A DNA stretch of 64,000 nt. Source: Aurantimonas coralicida_A. GTDB lineage: Bacteria; Pseudomonadota; Alphaproteobacteria; Rhizobiales; Rhizobiaceae. A program made the position numbers and the translations under genes. Position 1 is the first letter of the stretch. The number at the start of each line of letters is the position of its first letter. Below the pieces are notes generated by a model, which worked only from the letters and a program-made list of their open reading frames with translations, was not told where the DNA came from and searched no databases. This document shows, in pieces, positions 23,449 through 32,804 of this stretch. The stretch is taken from contig NZ_JAYXIH010000001.1 in NCBI RefSeq assembly GCF_036016755.1, positions 1 to 64,000 on the forward strand, given 5' to 3'.

Positions 23449-24365
23449 CATCTTTTCTTCTCGTCCAGCTCCTCGGCGACCTGACCATAGCTGATCAGCG
23501 CGAACAGCGTGGCGCCGCCCAGGATGTTGCCGATGAGGGCCGGGACATAGAAGCCGATGACCGCATCGACGAACGACAGGTGACCGGAAAAGACCAGGGC
23601 CATCGCCTCGACTGATCCCGCCACCACATGAGACAGGTGAAACAGCGCGATGAGGTAGGTCAGGAGCGCGATCACCAGGAAGCTGGATTTATCCGCCGAC
23701 GGCAATAGCCAGACCACCGTCGCCATCAGCCAGCCTGCGGCAATTCCGCGCAGCAGTGTATGACCGAAACCCGGTTCCATGGCTTCCTGCGAAATTTCGA
23801 TCGCGGCCTTGGCGATGTCCGGCAAATTAAGGACATCAAAGGCGATCGCCGCGCCAAAGATGGTCGTTCCCACCATGTTGGCGGCAAAAACGATGAGCCA
23901 GAGGCGGGCGATCGCCAGGTGGCCGCGCCAGCTCGGCCGGGCCAGGACAGGCAGCGTGGCGGTCAGGGTGATTTCGGTGAACAGCTGCTGACGTCCGAGA
24001 ATGACGATCAGGAAGCCGACCGCGTAGCCCCAGGAATCGATCAGCGGGCGCCAGTCCGTATCGGGCAGGTTGGCGCGGATCGCCGCTTGCGCAAAGACCG
24101 AAAAGCCGATCGACAGCCCGGCCGCGAGGCCCGACCACCAAAGGCTGCTGGTCGGGCGCGACAGTTCGTCTTCGCCTTCCTGGCGAACCAACTCGTAGAC
24201 GGCGACCGGCCGCAATTTCAGCCTGTTCTCGATTTGATGCCGCTCGCTGTGGCTCAGCGGCGAGCCTTCGTCCTCGAGCCGTTGTTCGGTCACGTCTTTC
24301 GCTTGCCGGGGCTTGTCGGATGCCCCCTGCTTGCCCTCGACGCCCTCATGATCCGTTCGGTCCAT
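23448..24365 (-). CDS. Formate/nitrite transporter (FNT) family channel, YfdC-like
   Basis: The 305-aa product has a charged N-terminal extension of about 65 residues followed by six membrane segments. The FNT signatures are visible: SSLWWSGLAAGLSIGFSVF near residue 75, GRQQLFTEITLTATLPVL near 125, FAANMVGTTIFGAAIAF, and ALFHLSHVVAGSVEAM with the central His-loop, then YVPALIGNILGGATLFA. FNT proteins pass small anions such as formate or nitrite through the inner membrane. The ATG at 24365 is chosen because upstream codons look non-coding. It converges on eno and is divergent from ftsB. It could help nitrite handling by the nar system, but it is not linked to it here. Confidence 0.85.
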   Translation of the reverse strand: MDRTDHEGVEGKQGASDKPRQAKDVTEQRLEDEGSPLSHSERHQIENRLKLRPVAVYELVRQEGEDELSRPTSSLWWSGLAAGLSIGFSVFAQAAIRANLPDTDWRPLIDSWGYAVGFLIVILGRQQLFTEITLTATLPVLARPSWRGHLAIARLWLIVFAANMVGTTIFGAAIAFDVLNLPDIAKAAIEISQEAMEPGFGHTLLRGIAAGWLMATVVWLLPSADKSSFLVIALLTYLIALFHLSHVVAGSVEAMALVFSGHLSFVDAVIGFYVPALIGNILGGATLFALISYGQVAEELDEKKR

Positions 24366-24516
24366 CGTCCAATTGTCCGTTGCTCGGACGGTGGAACCTA
24401 GGGCGCCGGACACAGGCGAAAACAGCGGCGGCGATCCGCATCTGGACCAACCGCGGTTGGGACTTGGTTTACGCTCTCTTAAGTGAGGCCTGCGATGATG
24501 GCGGCAAGGAGCCAAG

Positions 24517-24825
24517 ATGCGTACCATCCAAAAGCGACAGAGCCATATCGGCCGCTTGATCGTGCCGGCGATCACGGTCAGCTTTCTGGCGTATTTCGCG
24601 ATCCATGCTCAAAGCGGACGCTATAGCCTGGAGGCAAAGGCGGCATTGAGCCGGGAGCTGGCCGAACGTGGTGCCAAGATCGACGAAGTGACTGAAGTTC
24701 GCGAACGGCTCGAACAGCGAGTCCAGCTCCTCCACGACGGAACGCTCGAGCGCGACATGATCGACGAGCGAGCACGCCGGGCGCTCAACGTGACCACCGA
24801 CGACGAGATCGTCATCCTTCGCTGA
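24517..24825 (+). CDS. ftsB: Septum formation initiator FtsB/DivIC family
   Basis: The 102-aa product has a short cytoplasmic end, one membrane span at about residues 13-30 (LIVPAITVSFLAYFAIHA), then a coiled coil with heptad-like spacing (about 35-75, LSRELAERGAKIDEVTEVRE) and a C-terminal ERDMIDERARRALNVTTDDE segment. This is the layout of FtsB, a bitopic divisome protein that works with FtsL and FtsQ. It lies upstream of pdhA, its usual place in alphaproteobacteria. It is divergent from the FNT gene, with about 150 bases between their starts. Confidence 0.88.
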   Translation: MRTIQKRQSHIGRLIVPAITVSFLAYFAIHAQSGRYSLEAKAALSRELAERGAKIDEVTEVRERLEQRVQLLHDGTLERDMIDERARRALNVTTDDEIVILR

Positions 24826-24928
24826 CCGGCCGCGAATCCGGCCGGCCAAACGACGCCCGGCGGTGCCCTGCAAGGGGCCGTCGGATCCCCCATTCAGCCA
24901 TGGCTCTACAGAGATATGCACAGTAAGC

Positions 24929-24996
24929 CTGTTAATTAACAGATTTTCCGTTAATTTGCTGCATGGCGGCAATTAAACGGTGAATCCGTTAAACGG
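24929..24996. promoter_or_regulatory. Cluster of TTAA-centred palindromes upstream of the pdh operon
   Basis: In otherwise GC-rich DNA this AT-rich stretch holds a perfect 14-bp palindrome CTGTTAATTAACAG (24929-24942), an imperfect inverted repeat with CCGTTAAT at 24948 facing ATTAAACGG at 24972-24980, and a perfect 11-base palindrome CCGTTAAACGG (24986-24996). It ends 89 bases before the pdhA ATG. The repeated CCGTTWAA half-sites look like an operator region; the regulator is unknown. Confidence 0.5.
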
Positions 24997-25085
24997 TTCT
25001 GCGTCGCTTGATGACGGCTGCGCTCCGTCTATACTCCCATCAGGATTTGTGGCCGCATGTCGGCAGGTCAAGACCGGGAGGCAGC

Positions 25086-26204
25086 ATGGCGGCCAGGCAG
25101 AAGAAATCCCCCACGGCAAAAGACGCCAGCGGAGCGAGCGGTCCGCAAAAGGGCGTGCCAGCGGATTCGTCCGCCGAAATCGTCAAAACGCTTGAGCATT
25201 TCGAACCGCCCAAGCCAGCGTCCTTTTCCAAGGATCGCGAACTTCAGGCCTATCGCGACATGCTGCTGATTCGCCGCTTCGAGGAGAAGGCCGGGCAACT
25301 CTACGGCATGGGTTTCATCGGCGGCTTCTGCCATCTCTACATCGGTCAGGAGGCGGTGGTTGTCGGCATGCAAATGGCCTTGAAGGAGGGCGATCAGGTC
25401 GTCACAGGCTATCGCGATCATGGCCATATGCTCGCCACCGGCATGGAAGCGCGCGGTGTTATGGCCGAGTTGACCGGGCGTCGCAGCGGCTATTCCAAGG
25501 GCAAGGGTGGCTCGATGCACATGTTCTCGAAGGAGAAGAACTTCTTCGGCGGTCACGGCATCGTTGGTGCGCAGGTCTCGATCGGCACCGGGCTTGGCTT
25601 TGCCAACCGCTACAACGGCACGGACGCGGTCGCGGTGACCTATTTCGGCGATGGCGCGGCCAACCAGGGCCAAGTCTATGAGAGCTTCAACATGGCCTCG
25701 CTGTGGAAGCTGCCGGTGATCTACGTCATCGAGAACAATCGCTACGCGATGGGAACCTCGGTCAACCGCGCCTCGGCCGAGACCAACTTCGCTCATCGCG
25801 GTCTGTCCTTCAAGATTCCGGGCATTCAGGTTGACGGAATGGACGTACGCGCCGTGAAGGCAGCGGGCGATCTTGCGGTCGAACATTGCCGCAAGGGCGA
25901 CGGGCCGATCATCCTGGAGATGATGACCTATCGCTATCGCGGTCATTCCATGTCCGATCCGGCGAAATACCGCAGCCGCGACGAGGTCCAGAAGATGCGA
26001 TCGGAGTCCGATCCGATCGAGCAGGTCAAGCGTCGGCTCACGGAAGACCACGCCATGTCCGATGACGATGTGAAAGCCATCGACAAGGAGGTCCGGGAGA
26101 TTGTGGCCGACGCGGCGGATTTCGCCCAGAACGATCCGGAGCCGGACATCTCCGAACTGTGGACCGATATCTACGCGGATGAAATTCCGCAGACGGCCGA
26201 GTAA
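25086..26204 (+). CDS. pdhA: Pyruvate dehydrogenase E1 component, alpha subunit
   Basis: The 372-aa product decarboxylates pyruvate with thiamine diphosphate, together with PdhB. After a Lys/Ala-rich 40-residue lead it has LQAYRDMLLIRRFEEKAGQL, YRDHGHMLATGME, KGKGGSMHMFSKEKNFFGGH and the diphosphate-binding motif GDGAANQGQVYESFNMASLW with its NN-type end at IENNRYAMGTS. The RYRGHSMSDPAKYR loop matches the regulated serines of the mitochondrial enzyme. Start ATG 25086 follows GGGAGG. The heterotetrameric E1 and operon order pdhA-pdhB-pdhC-lpdA are typical for alphaproteobacteria. Eleven bases separate it from pdhB. Confidence 0.97.
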   Translation: MAARQKKSPTAKDASGASGPQKGVPADSSAEIVKTLEHFEPPKPASFSKDRELQAYRDMLLIRRFEEKAGQLYGMGFIGGFCHLYIGQEAVVVGMQMALKEGDQVVTGYRDHGHMLATGMEARGVMAELTGRRSGYSKGKGGSMHMFSKEKNFFGGHGIVGAQVSIGTGLGFANRYNGTDAVAVTYFGDGAANQGQVYESFNMASLWKLPVIYVIENNRYAMGTSVNRASAETNFAHRGLSFKIPGIQVDGMDVRAVKAAGDLAVEHCRKGDGPIILEMMTYRYRGHSMSDPAKYRSRDEVQKMRSESDPIEQVKRRLTEDHAMSDDDVKAIDKEVREIVADAADFAQNDPEPDISELWTDIYADEIPQTAE

Positions 26205-26215
26205 GGGGACCGACG

Positions 26216-27670
<1,455 letters not shown>

Positions 27671-27674
27671 CGCG

Positions 27675-28157
27675 ATGCACGGCGAGACCGCGAATATCGG
27701 ATCGAACGAGGCTGGCGATAGCCTCGTGATCATCCAGGATGTCGATGTCTCGCCGGCCGCGGTGTGGGACTGCCTGACCGAGCCCGAATGTTTCAAGACT
27801 TGGTGGCGCGAGGAGCTGGAATTCGAGCCAAAGCACGGCGGTCGCTTCCTGGAACCCTGGAAAGATCCGTCGGGACGGCAACGGACCACGCGCGCGAAGG
27901 TCACGGCCTATCATCCCCCACGCGGCTTCGTCATGGTTTGGGCCGACGAGGACTGGGACTTCGACACCGTGGTCTCAGTCACGCTTGAACAGCGGGGGAG
28001 CGGCACCCGCGTCACGATCGAACATCAGGGCTGGCAAGCGGCGCCGGAAGCCGAGCGCGCCACGCTGCTGCTCGACCACCGTAATGGCTGGTCGGCGCAT
28101 GTCGCCAAGCTGGCAGCCCACGCACAAGAACACGACGCCCGGCGTAAGGGCCATTGA
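27675..28157 (+). CDS. SRPBCC/AHSA1-type protein inserted in the pdh operon
   Basis: The 160-aa product has the activator-of-Hsp90-ATPase-like (AHSA1) START fold: DSLVIIQDVDVSPAAVWDCL at residues 15-35, FKTWWREELEFEPKHGGRFL, then a strand pattern ending in a long C-terminal helix (TLLLDHRNGWSAHVAKLAAH). Such proteins bind hydrophobic ligands; no reaction can be assigned. It starts four bases after pdhB and ends 13 bases before pdhC, so it must be co-transcribed with the complex. Placement between E1 beta and E2 is unusual. Confidence 0.8.
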   Translation: MHGETANIGSNEAGDSLVIIQDVDVSPAAVWDCLTEPECFKTWWREELEFEPKHGGRFLEPWKDPSGRQRTTRAKVTAYHPPRGFVMVWADEDWDFDTVVSVTLEQRGSGTRVTIEHQGWQAAPEAERATLLLDHRNGWSAHVAKLAAHAQEHDARRKGH

Positions 28158-28170
28158 GGAGACGTTCCGG

Positions 28171-29577
28171 ATGCCGATCAACGTGACGATGCCCGCGCTT
28201 TCACCGACCATGGAAGAGGGCAACCTCGCCAAATGGCTGGTAAAGGAGGGCGACCAGGTGTCTTCCGGCGACATCATCGCCGAGATCGAGACCGACAAGG
28301 CGACGATGGAGGTCGAGGCCGTCGACGAGGGCACTGTCGCCAAGATTGTCGTCGCGGCCGGCACCGAGGGCGTCAAGGTCAACGAGATCATCGCCATCCT
28401 CGCCGCCGACGGCGAGAGCGCCGAGGACGCCGCGGCGGGCGGGGGCGCTGCGAGTGGTGAGAAGGCGTCTCAAGGCAATGGACAGGCCGGCGCGATCAAA
28501 GCCGATCCGCAGGCCGACGCGGCGGTCACGGGTTCTGAGGCCGATGCGAAAGACGCTGCGATGCGCGCCGACAGTCGGGCGCAGGGTGGGGGCGAGCCAG
28601 CGGCTTCCAATGGCGCCAAGGGCGAGCGCGTTTTCGCCTCGCCGCTGGCGCGGCGGCTAGCCAAGGACGCCGGCATCGATATTGGCACCGTCGAAGGCTC
28701 CGGCCCGCGTGGCCGGGTCGTGAAGACCGACGTGGAAGCCGCGGCCAAGGGCGGCGCCAGGAAGGCGGCTCCGGCAGAAACGGGCGCGGCGGCCGCGCAG
28801 CCGGCGGCTGCTCCGATGGCCAAGGCCACCAGCGACGAGTCCATCCTCAAACTCTTCGAAGAAGGCTCCTACGAAAAGGTGCCGCACGACGGCATGCGCA
28901 AGACCATCGCCAAACGCCTCGTCGAGGCGAAGACGACGATCCCGCATTTCTATCTGACGATCGACTGCGAACTCGACGCGCTGCTGGCACTGCGCAAACA
29001 GCTCAACGACGCCGCTCCGATGATCAAGGGCGAAGCCGGCGACCGTCCCGCCTATAAGCTGTCGGTCAACGACATGATCATCAAGGCGATGGCGCTGGCC
29101 CTCAAGGCCGTTCCGACGGCCAACGTTTCCTGGACCGAGGCGGCGATGCTCAAGCACAAGCATGCCGATGTCGGCGTCGCGGTTTCGATCGAGGGCGGCC
29201 TGATCACCCCGATCATCAGGCGGGCGGAGGAGAAGACCCTCTCTGCGATTTCCAACGAGATGAAGGATCTGGCCAAGCGCGCCCGTACACGCAAACTGAA
29301 GCCGGAAGAATACCAGGGCGGCACCACTGCGGTGTCCAATCTCGGCATGTTTGGTATCAAGGACTTTGCCGCGGTGATCAACCCGCCGCACGCGACGATC
29401 CTGGCCGTTGGGGCCGGCGAGCAACGGGCGGTGGTGAAGAACGGCGCCGTCATGGTGGCAACGGTGATGAGCGCGACGCTGTCCACCGATCACCGGGCGG
29501 TCGACGGAGCGTTGGGCGCTGAGTTGATCGGGGCGTTCAAGCAGCTGATCGAAAACCCGATGTCGATGCTGGTTTGA
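28171..29577 (+). CDS. pdhC: Pyruvate dehydrogenase E2, dihydrolipoamide acetyltransferase
   Basis: The 468-aa product forms the core of the complex and moves acetyl from the lipoyl arm to CoA. Domains in order: lipoyl (1-80, Lys43 in EIETDKATMEVEAVDEGTVA), Ala/Gly linker, peripheral subunit-binding domain (about 153-190, FASPLARRLAKDAGIDIGTV), second linker, and catalytic domain (about 235-468) with MRKTIAKRLVEAKTTIPHFY and the active-site STDHRAVDGALGAELIGAF. Its lipoyl domain closely resembles that of PdhB. It is 13 bases after the AHSA1-type gene. Confidence 0.97.
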   Translation: MPINVTMPALSPTMEEGNLAKWLVKEGDQVSSGDIIAEIETDKATMEVEAVDEGTVAKIVVAAGTEGVKVNEIIAILAADGESAEDAAAGGGAASGEKASQGNGQAGAIKADPQADAAVTGSEADAKDAAMRADSRAQGGGEPAASNGAKGERVFASPLARRLAKDAGIDIGTVEGSGPRGRVVKTDVEAAAKGGARKAAPAETGAAAAQPAAAPMAKATSDESILKLFEEGSYEKVPHDGMRKTIAKRLVEAKTTIPHFYLTIDCELDALLALRKQLNDAAPMIKGEAGDRPAYKLSVNDMIIKAMALALKAVPTANVSWTEAAMLKHKHADVGVAVSIEGGLITPIIRRAEEKTLSAISNEMKDLAKRARTRKLKPEEYQGGTTAVSNLGMFGIKDFAAVINPPHATILAVGAGEQRAVVKNGAVMVATVMSATLSTDHRAVDGALGAELIGAFKQLIENPMSMLV

Positions 29578-29581
29578 GGCG

Positions 29582-30076
29582 ATGCAAATCGCATCCTCCC
29601 ATGGCGCGCGAGGCCGTCGGGTCGCACTGGTCGCAGCCTTGGGGTGCCTGATCGGCGTTTTCGAGATGGCGGCGGCGGTGGCAGGCGGCGCGAGTGAATC
29701 CGCCACGTTCGACTTCATCGACATGACGCTACTTTACGGGGGCGACGGCCCCGACGACCCCTCCGTGCAGGTCGAATATCTTGCGCCCGGCGGGTCCGCT
29801 TCGGTTTGGTCGTCGAGCCTGGGCGCAAAGATCGTTGTTGCGGATTGGAGTGTGGACGGCGTCGAACTTTGCCTGAGCTATCCTCCTGAAACGATCGGAC
29901 CGAGCCAGACGAACACTCTCGTGATGTGCGAGCAGACGGCCATCATCGCCGAACGCGTCCTCGATTCGGCACGCGGGGATATCTTTCGACTGTCCGAGCG
30001 CTCCGAGACACCTGTCGAGCTGACACCGGACGTGCGCAGCCTGGAAGACGTAACGAAATTGCTGGACGGACGGTAG
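29582..30076 (+). CDS. Small secreted protein of unknown function
   Basis: The 164-aa product begins with a basic end and a hydrophobic stretch (RRVALVAALGCLIGVFEMAA AVAG) that looks like a Sec signal peptide with cleavage near residue 38. The mature part is acidic, with two Cys (CLSYPPETIGPSQT and VMCEQ) that could form a disulfide and strands around WSSSLGAKIVVADWSVDGVE. I do not recognise a family. It starts four bases after pdhC and lies 20 bases before the SGNH hydrolase, so it sits in the pdh operon but is exported. ATG at 29582 is supported by the signal peptide. Confidence 0.65.
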   Translation: MQIASSHGARGRRVALVAALGCLIGVFEMAAAVAGGASESATFDFIDMTLLYGGDGPDDPSVQVEYLAPGGSASVWSSSLGAKIVVADWSVDGVELCLSYPPETIGPSQTNTLVMCEQTAIIAERVLDSARGDIFRLSERSETPVELTPDVRSLEDVTKLLDGR

Positions 30077-30096
30077 AGGGCGGAGACAATGGTTTG

Positions 30097-30789
30097 ATGA
30101 AGACGGTACTGTGTTACGGCGACTCGCTGACCTGGGGCTACGACTCCGAAACCGGACTGCGGCACGCCTTCGATGACCGCTGGCCGAATGTCCTGGCCAA
30201 AGCGCTCGGCGATGATGTCGTGGTCATCACCGACGCCCTGAACGGCCGTACCACGGTGTTCGACGACCAGATGGTCATGGCCGAGCGCAATGGGGTGAAG
30301 ACGATCGCCACCGCGCTCGGCGCGCATCAGCCACTCGATCTCGTCATCCTCATGCTGGGAACAAACGACCTCAAGCGCCACACCGGTGGAGGCAGGGTGT
30401 TCGAGTCACGCCAGGGCATGGAGCGGCTGGTCGAGATCGTCCAAGGGTTCCCTTATCAGCGTGGCTATGGGGCGCCGAAAATCCTGATCGTCGCTCCGCC
30501 CATGTTCTGCGAAACCATGGAGCCCGACTTCGCCTTGCTATTCGGCCATGGCGTCGAGGAATCGCAGCATTTCCGCTCGGCCTTTACGAAGGTGGCAGAA
30601 GAATATGGCTGCGCTTTCTTCGATGCGTCCGAGGTCTGCGAGACAACTGAATTGGACGGAGTTCATCTCTCCGCCGCGCACACCCGCGCTCTCGGCGAGG
30701 AACTGGTTGAGCCGGTGAGAGCGATATTGAACGAAGCCGACGAGGCGTCTCACTCCGCCCGTCCGGCCGAGGAGACGACCAATGGCTGA
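30097..30789 (+). CDS. SGNH/GDSL-family hydrolase (arylesterase-like)
   Basis: The 230-aa product has the SGNH blocks: block I CYGDSLTWGYD with catalytic Ser10, block III MLGTNDLKRH near residue 90, and block V DGVHLSAAH with the Asp187/His190 pair. There is no signal peptide, so it is probably cytoplasmic, like arylesterases of the Agrobacterium type that cleave acetyl esters or lactones. The N-terminal METKTVLCYGDS-like pattern and size fit that subgroup. Start ATG 30097 follows GGCGGAGACAATGG. It overlaps lpdA by eight bases and is thus part of the pdh transcript. Confidence 0.88.
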   Translation: MKTVLCYGDSLTWGYDSETGLRHAFDDRWPNVLAKALGDDVVVITDALNGRTTVFDDQMVMAERNGVKTIATALGAHQPLDLVILMLGTNDLKRHTGGGRVFESRQGMERLVEIVQGFPYQRGYGAPKILIVAPPMFCETMEPDFALLFGHGVEESQHFRSAFTKVAEEYGCAFFDASEVCETTELDGVHLSAAHTRALGEELVEPVRAILNEADEASHSARPAEETTNG

Positions 30790-32236
30790 CACCTACGACA
30801 TCCTGATCATCGGCGGCGGTCCTGGCGGCTATGTCGCGGCGATCCGGGCGGCGCAACTCGGGTTCAAGACGGCCGTCGTGGAGCGCGAGCACCTCGGCGG
30901 CATCTGTCTCAACTGGGGCTGCATCCCGACCAAGGCGCTTCTGCGCTCGGCCGAGATCTTCCACTATGCCGAGAACGCCAAGGACTACGGACTGACAATC
31001 GCCAAGCCCGGTTTCGATATCGCCGCCGTGGTCAAGCGCTCGCGCGGCGTTTCGGCGCAGCTCAACGGCGGCGTCGGCTATCTGATGAAGAAGAACAAGA
31101 TCGACGTCATCTGGGGCGAAGCGAAGATCACCAAGGCCGGGAAGGGCGCCCCTGTCGAGGTGTCGGTCGGCAAAATGAAGAAGCCGGCGGTGGAGCCGCA
31201 GAATCCGACGCCCAAGGGCGTGCTCGGGGAGGGGGCCTACAAGGCCAAGCACGTGATCGTCGCCACCGGCGCGCGGCCGCGCGTTCTGCCGGGCATCGAG
31301 CCGGACGGCGATCGCATCTGGACCTATTTCGAGGCGATGAAGCCGGCGTCGATGCCCAAATCGCTCATCGTCATGGGCTCGGGCGCGATCGGCATCGAAT
31401 TCGCCTCCTTCTACCGCACGATGGGCGCCGAGGTGACGGTCGTCGAACTGCTGCCGCAGATCATGCCGGTCGAGGATGCCGAGATCGCGGGCGTCGTCCG
31501 CAAGCAGTTGGAGAAGCAGGGCATCAAGATCCTGACGAACGCCAAGGTCTCGAAGGTGACGAAATCCGGGCAGGGCGTCGAGGTGACCGTCGAAGCCAAG
31601 GGAGGCAAGACCGAGACGCTGAAGGCCGAGCGGCTGATCTCGGCCGTCGGGGTCCAGTGCAACATCGATGGCCTAGGGCTCGAGGAGGCCGGCGTGGCGA
31701 TCGAGCGGGGCGTGGTCAAGATCGACGGCTTCGGCCGGACCAATGTCGAGGGCATCTATGCCATCGGCGATGTGGCCGGACCGCCGATGCTGGCCCACAA
31801 GGCCGAGCATGAGGGGACGATCTGCGTCGAGAAGATCAAGGGGATGGATGTTCACCCCATGAAGACGACGCAAATTCCCGGCTGCACCTATTGCCAGCCG
31901 CAGGTCGCCTCGGTGGGCATGACGGAGGCCAAGGCCAAGGAAGCCGGCCGCGAAGTCAAGGTCGGGCGCTTTAACTTCAAGGGCAACGGCAAGGCGATCG
32001 CGCTGGGCGAGCCCGAGGGGCTGGTGAAGACCGTGTTCGACGCCAAGACCGGCGAGTTGCTCGGTGCGCACATGGTCGGCGCGGAGGTGACCGAACTCAT
32101 CCAGGGCTTCGTCATCGCCATGGGCCTCGAGACCACCGAGGAAGAGCTGATGCACTCCGTCTTCCCGCATCCGACCCTGTCGGAAATGATGCACGAGAGC
32201 GTGCTCGATGCCTATGGCAAGGTTATCCACATGTGA
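30782..32236 (+). CDS. lpdA: Dihydrolipoamide dehydrogenase (E3)
   Basis: The 484-aa flavoprotein reoxidises the lipoyl arm with NAD+. It has the FAD motif IIGGGPGGYVAAIRAAQLGF, the redox-active disulfide in GGICLNWGCIPTKALLRSAE, an NAD motif GSGAIGIEFASFYRTMGAEV near residue 200, GIYAIGDVAGPPMLAHKAEH, and the C-terminal His-Glu in HPTLSEMMHESV. An insert near residues 130-150 (VSVGKMKKPAVEPQNPTPKG) is typical of alphaproteobacterial E3 from the pdh operon. It overlaps the SGNH gene and ends the operon; a hairpin lies just downstream. Confidence 0.97.
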   Translation: MADTYDILIIGGGPGGYVAAIRAAQLGFKTAVVEREHLGGICLNWGCIPTKALLRSAEIFHYAENAKDYGLTIAKPGFDIAAVVKRSRGVSAQLNGGVGYLMKKNKIDVIWGEAKITKAGKGAPVEVSVGKMKKPAVEPQNPTPKGVLGEGAYKAKHVIVATGARPRVLPGIEPDGDRIWTYFEAMKPASMPKSLIVMGSGAIGIEFASFYRTMGAEVTVVELLPQIMPVEDAEIAGVVRKQLEKQGIKILTNAKVSKVTKSGQGVEVTVEAKGGKTETLKAERLISAVGVQCNIDGLGLEEAGVAIERGVVKIDGFGRTNVEGIYAIGDVAGPPMLAHKAEHEGTICVEKIKGMDVHPMKTTQIPGCTYCQPQVASVGMTEAKAKEAGREVKVGRFNFKGNGKAIALGEPEGLVKTVFDAKTGELLGAHMVGAEVTELIQGFVIAMGLETTEEELMHSVFPHPTLSEMMHESVLDAYGKVIHM

Positions 32237-32242
32237 GGCGCA

Positions 32243-32264
32243 GGCTTGGGGTCAGGCCCAAGCC
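32243..32264 (+). terminator. Hairpin after lpdA, possible terminator
   Basis: An 8-bp perfect stem GGCTTGGG/CCCAAGCC (32243-32250 with 32257-32264) with a 6-base loop lies seven bases after the lpdA stop. There is no T run, so termination would need Rho or be partial. Confidence 0.4.
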
Positions 32265-32491
32265 GCCCCGACTTCGATGGTGGAGCAGGGCGTTCGTAGT
32301 CAACAGGCGCATCGTCGCTCAGAAAAGCGAGCGGCCGTCGCCACATTGTCGGCAAGAAAGCGGCCTCTCGGCGCTGCGGAACCCGGAAAATCCCGGGCCG
32401 ATCACCGTCTTTCACAAAAAATGCAACGGTGAGCTTGGCAAAGGTCAATTCGCCCTATCTTCATCAAAACAAAAACTTGATGGAGATTCGT

Positions 32492-32749
32492 ATGAGTTGG
32501 CTTGCAGCAATTATCGTCGGCGGCATCGCTGGTTGGTTGGCCGAAAAGGTCATGAAGAGCGACATGGGTCTCTTCATGAATATTATTCTCGGGATCGTCG
32601 GCGCCATCGTCCTGAACCTGATCCTCGGACTTACGGGTCTGGTCGATTTCCAGGCAGGCGCGTCGTTCTCGTTCTCCTATCTGATCGTGGGCTTCATCGG
32701 CGCCTGCTTGTTGATCTTCATCTTCCGCGCGGTTCGCGGTCGCACATAG
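32492..32749 (+). CDS. GlsB/YeaQ/YmgE-family small membrane protein
   Basis: The 85-aa product has three short membrane segments: MSWLAAIIVGGIAGWLAEKV, IILGIVGAIVLNLILGL and FSYLIVGFIGACLLIFIF. The glycine-zipper pattern GGIAGW and GIVGAIVLNLILG matches the transglycosylase-associated GlsB/YeaQ family, which is often induced by stress. Function is not well known. Start ATG 32492 is supported by GGAGATTCGT; an ATG four codons upstream is an alternative. It stands alone between lpdA and lipA. Confidence 0.85.
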   Translation: MSWLAAIIVGGIAGWLAEKVMKSDMGLFMNIILGIVGAIVLNLILGLTGLVDFQAGASFSFSYLIVGFIGACLLIFIFRAVRGRT

Positions 32750-32804
32750 CAGCCAAGCGCTTCGGCGCGTTGCAACGGTGCCGAGGCGAGGCTAAGTAAG
32801 TCGC

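Noticed and set aside
22018..23451. Long minus-strand open frame opposite eno
   Set aside because: Its translation is a compositional mirror of eno, rich in Arg, Asp and His, with no family features.
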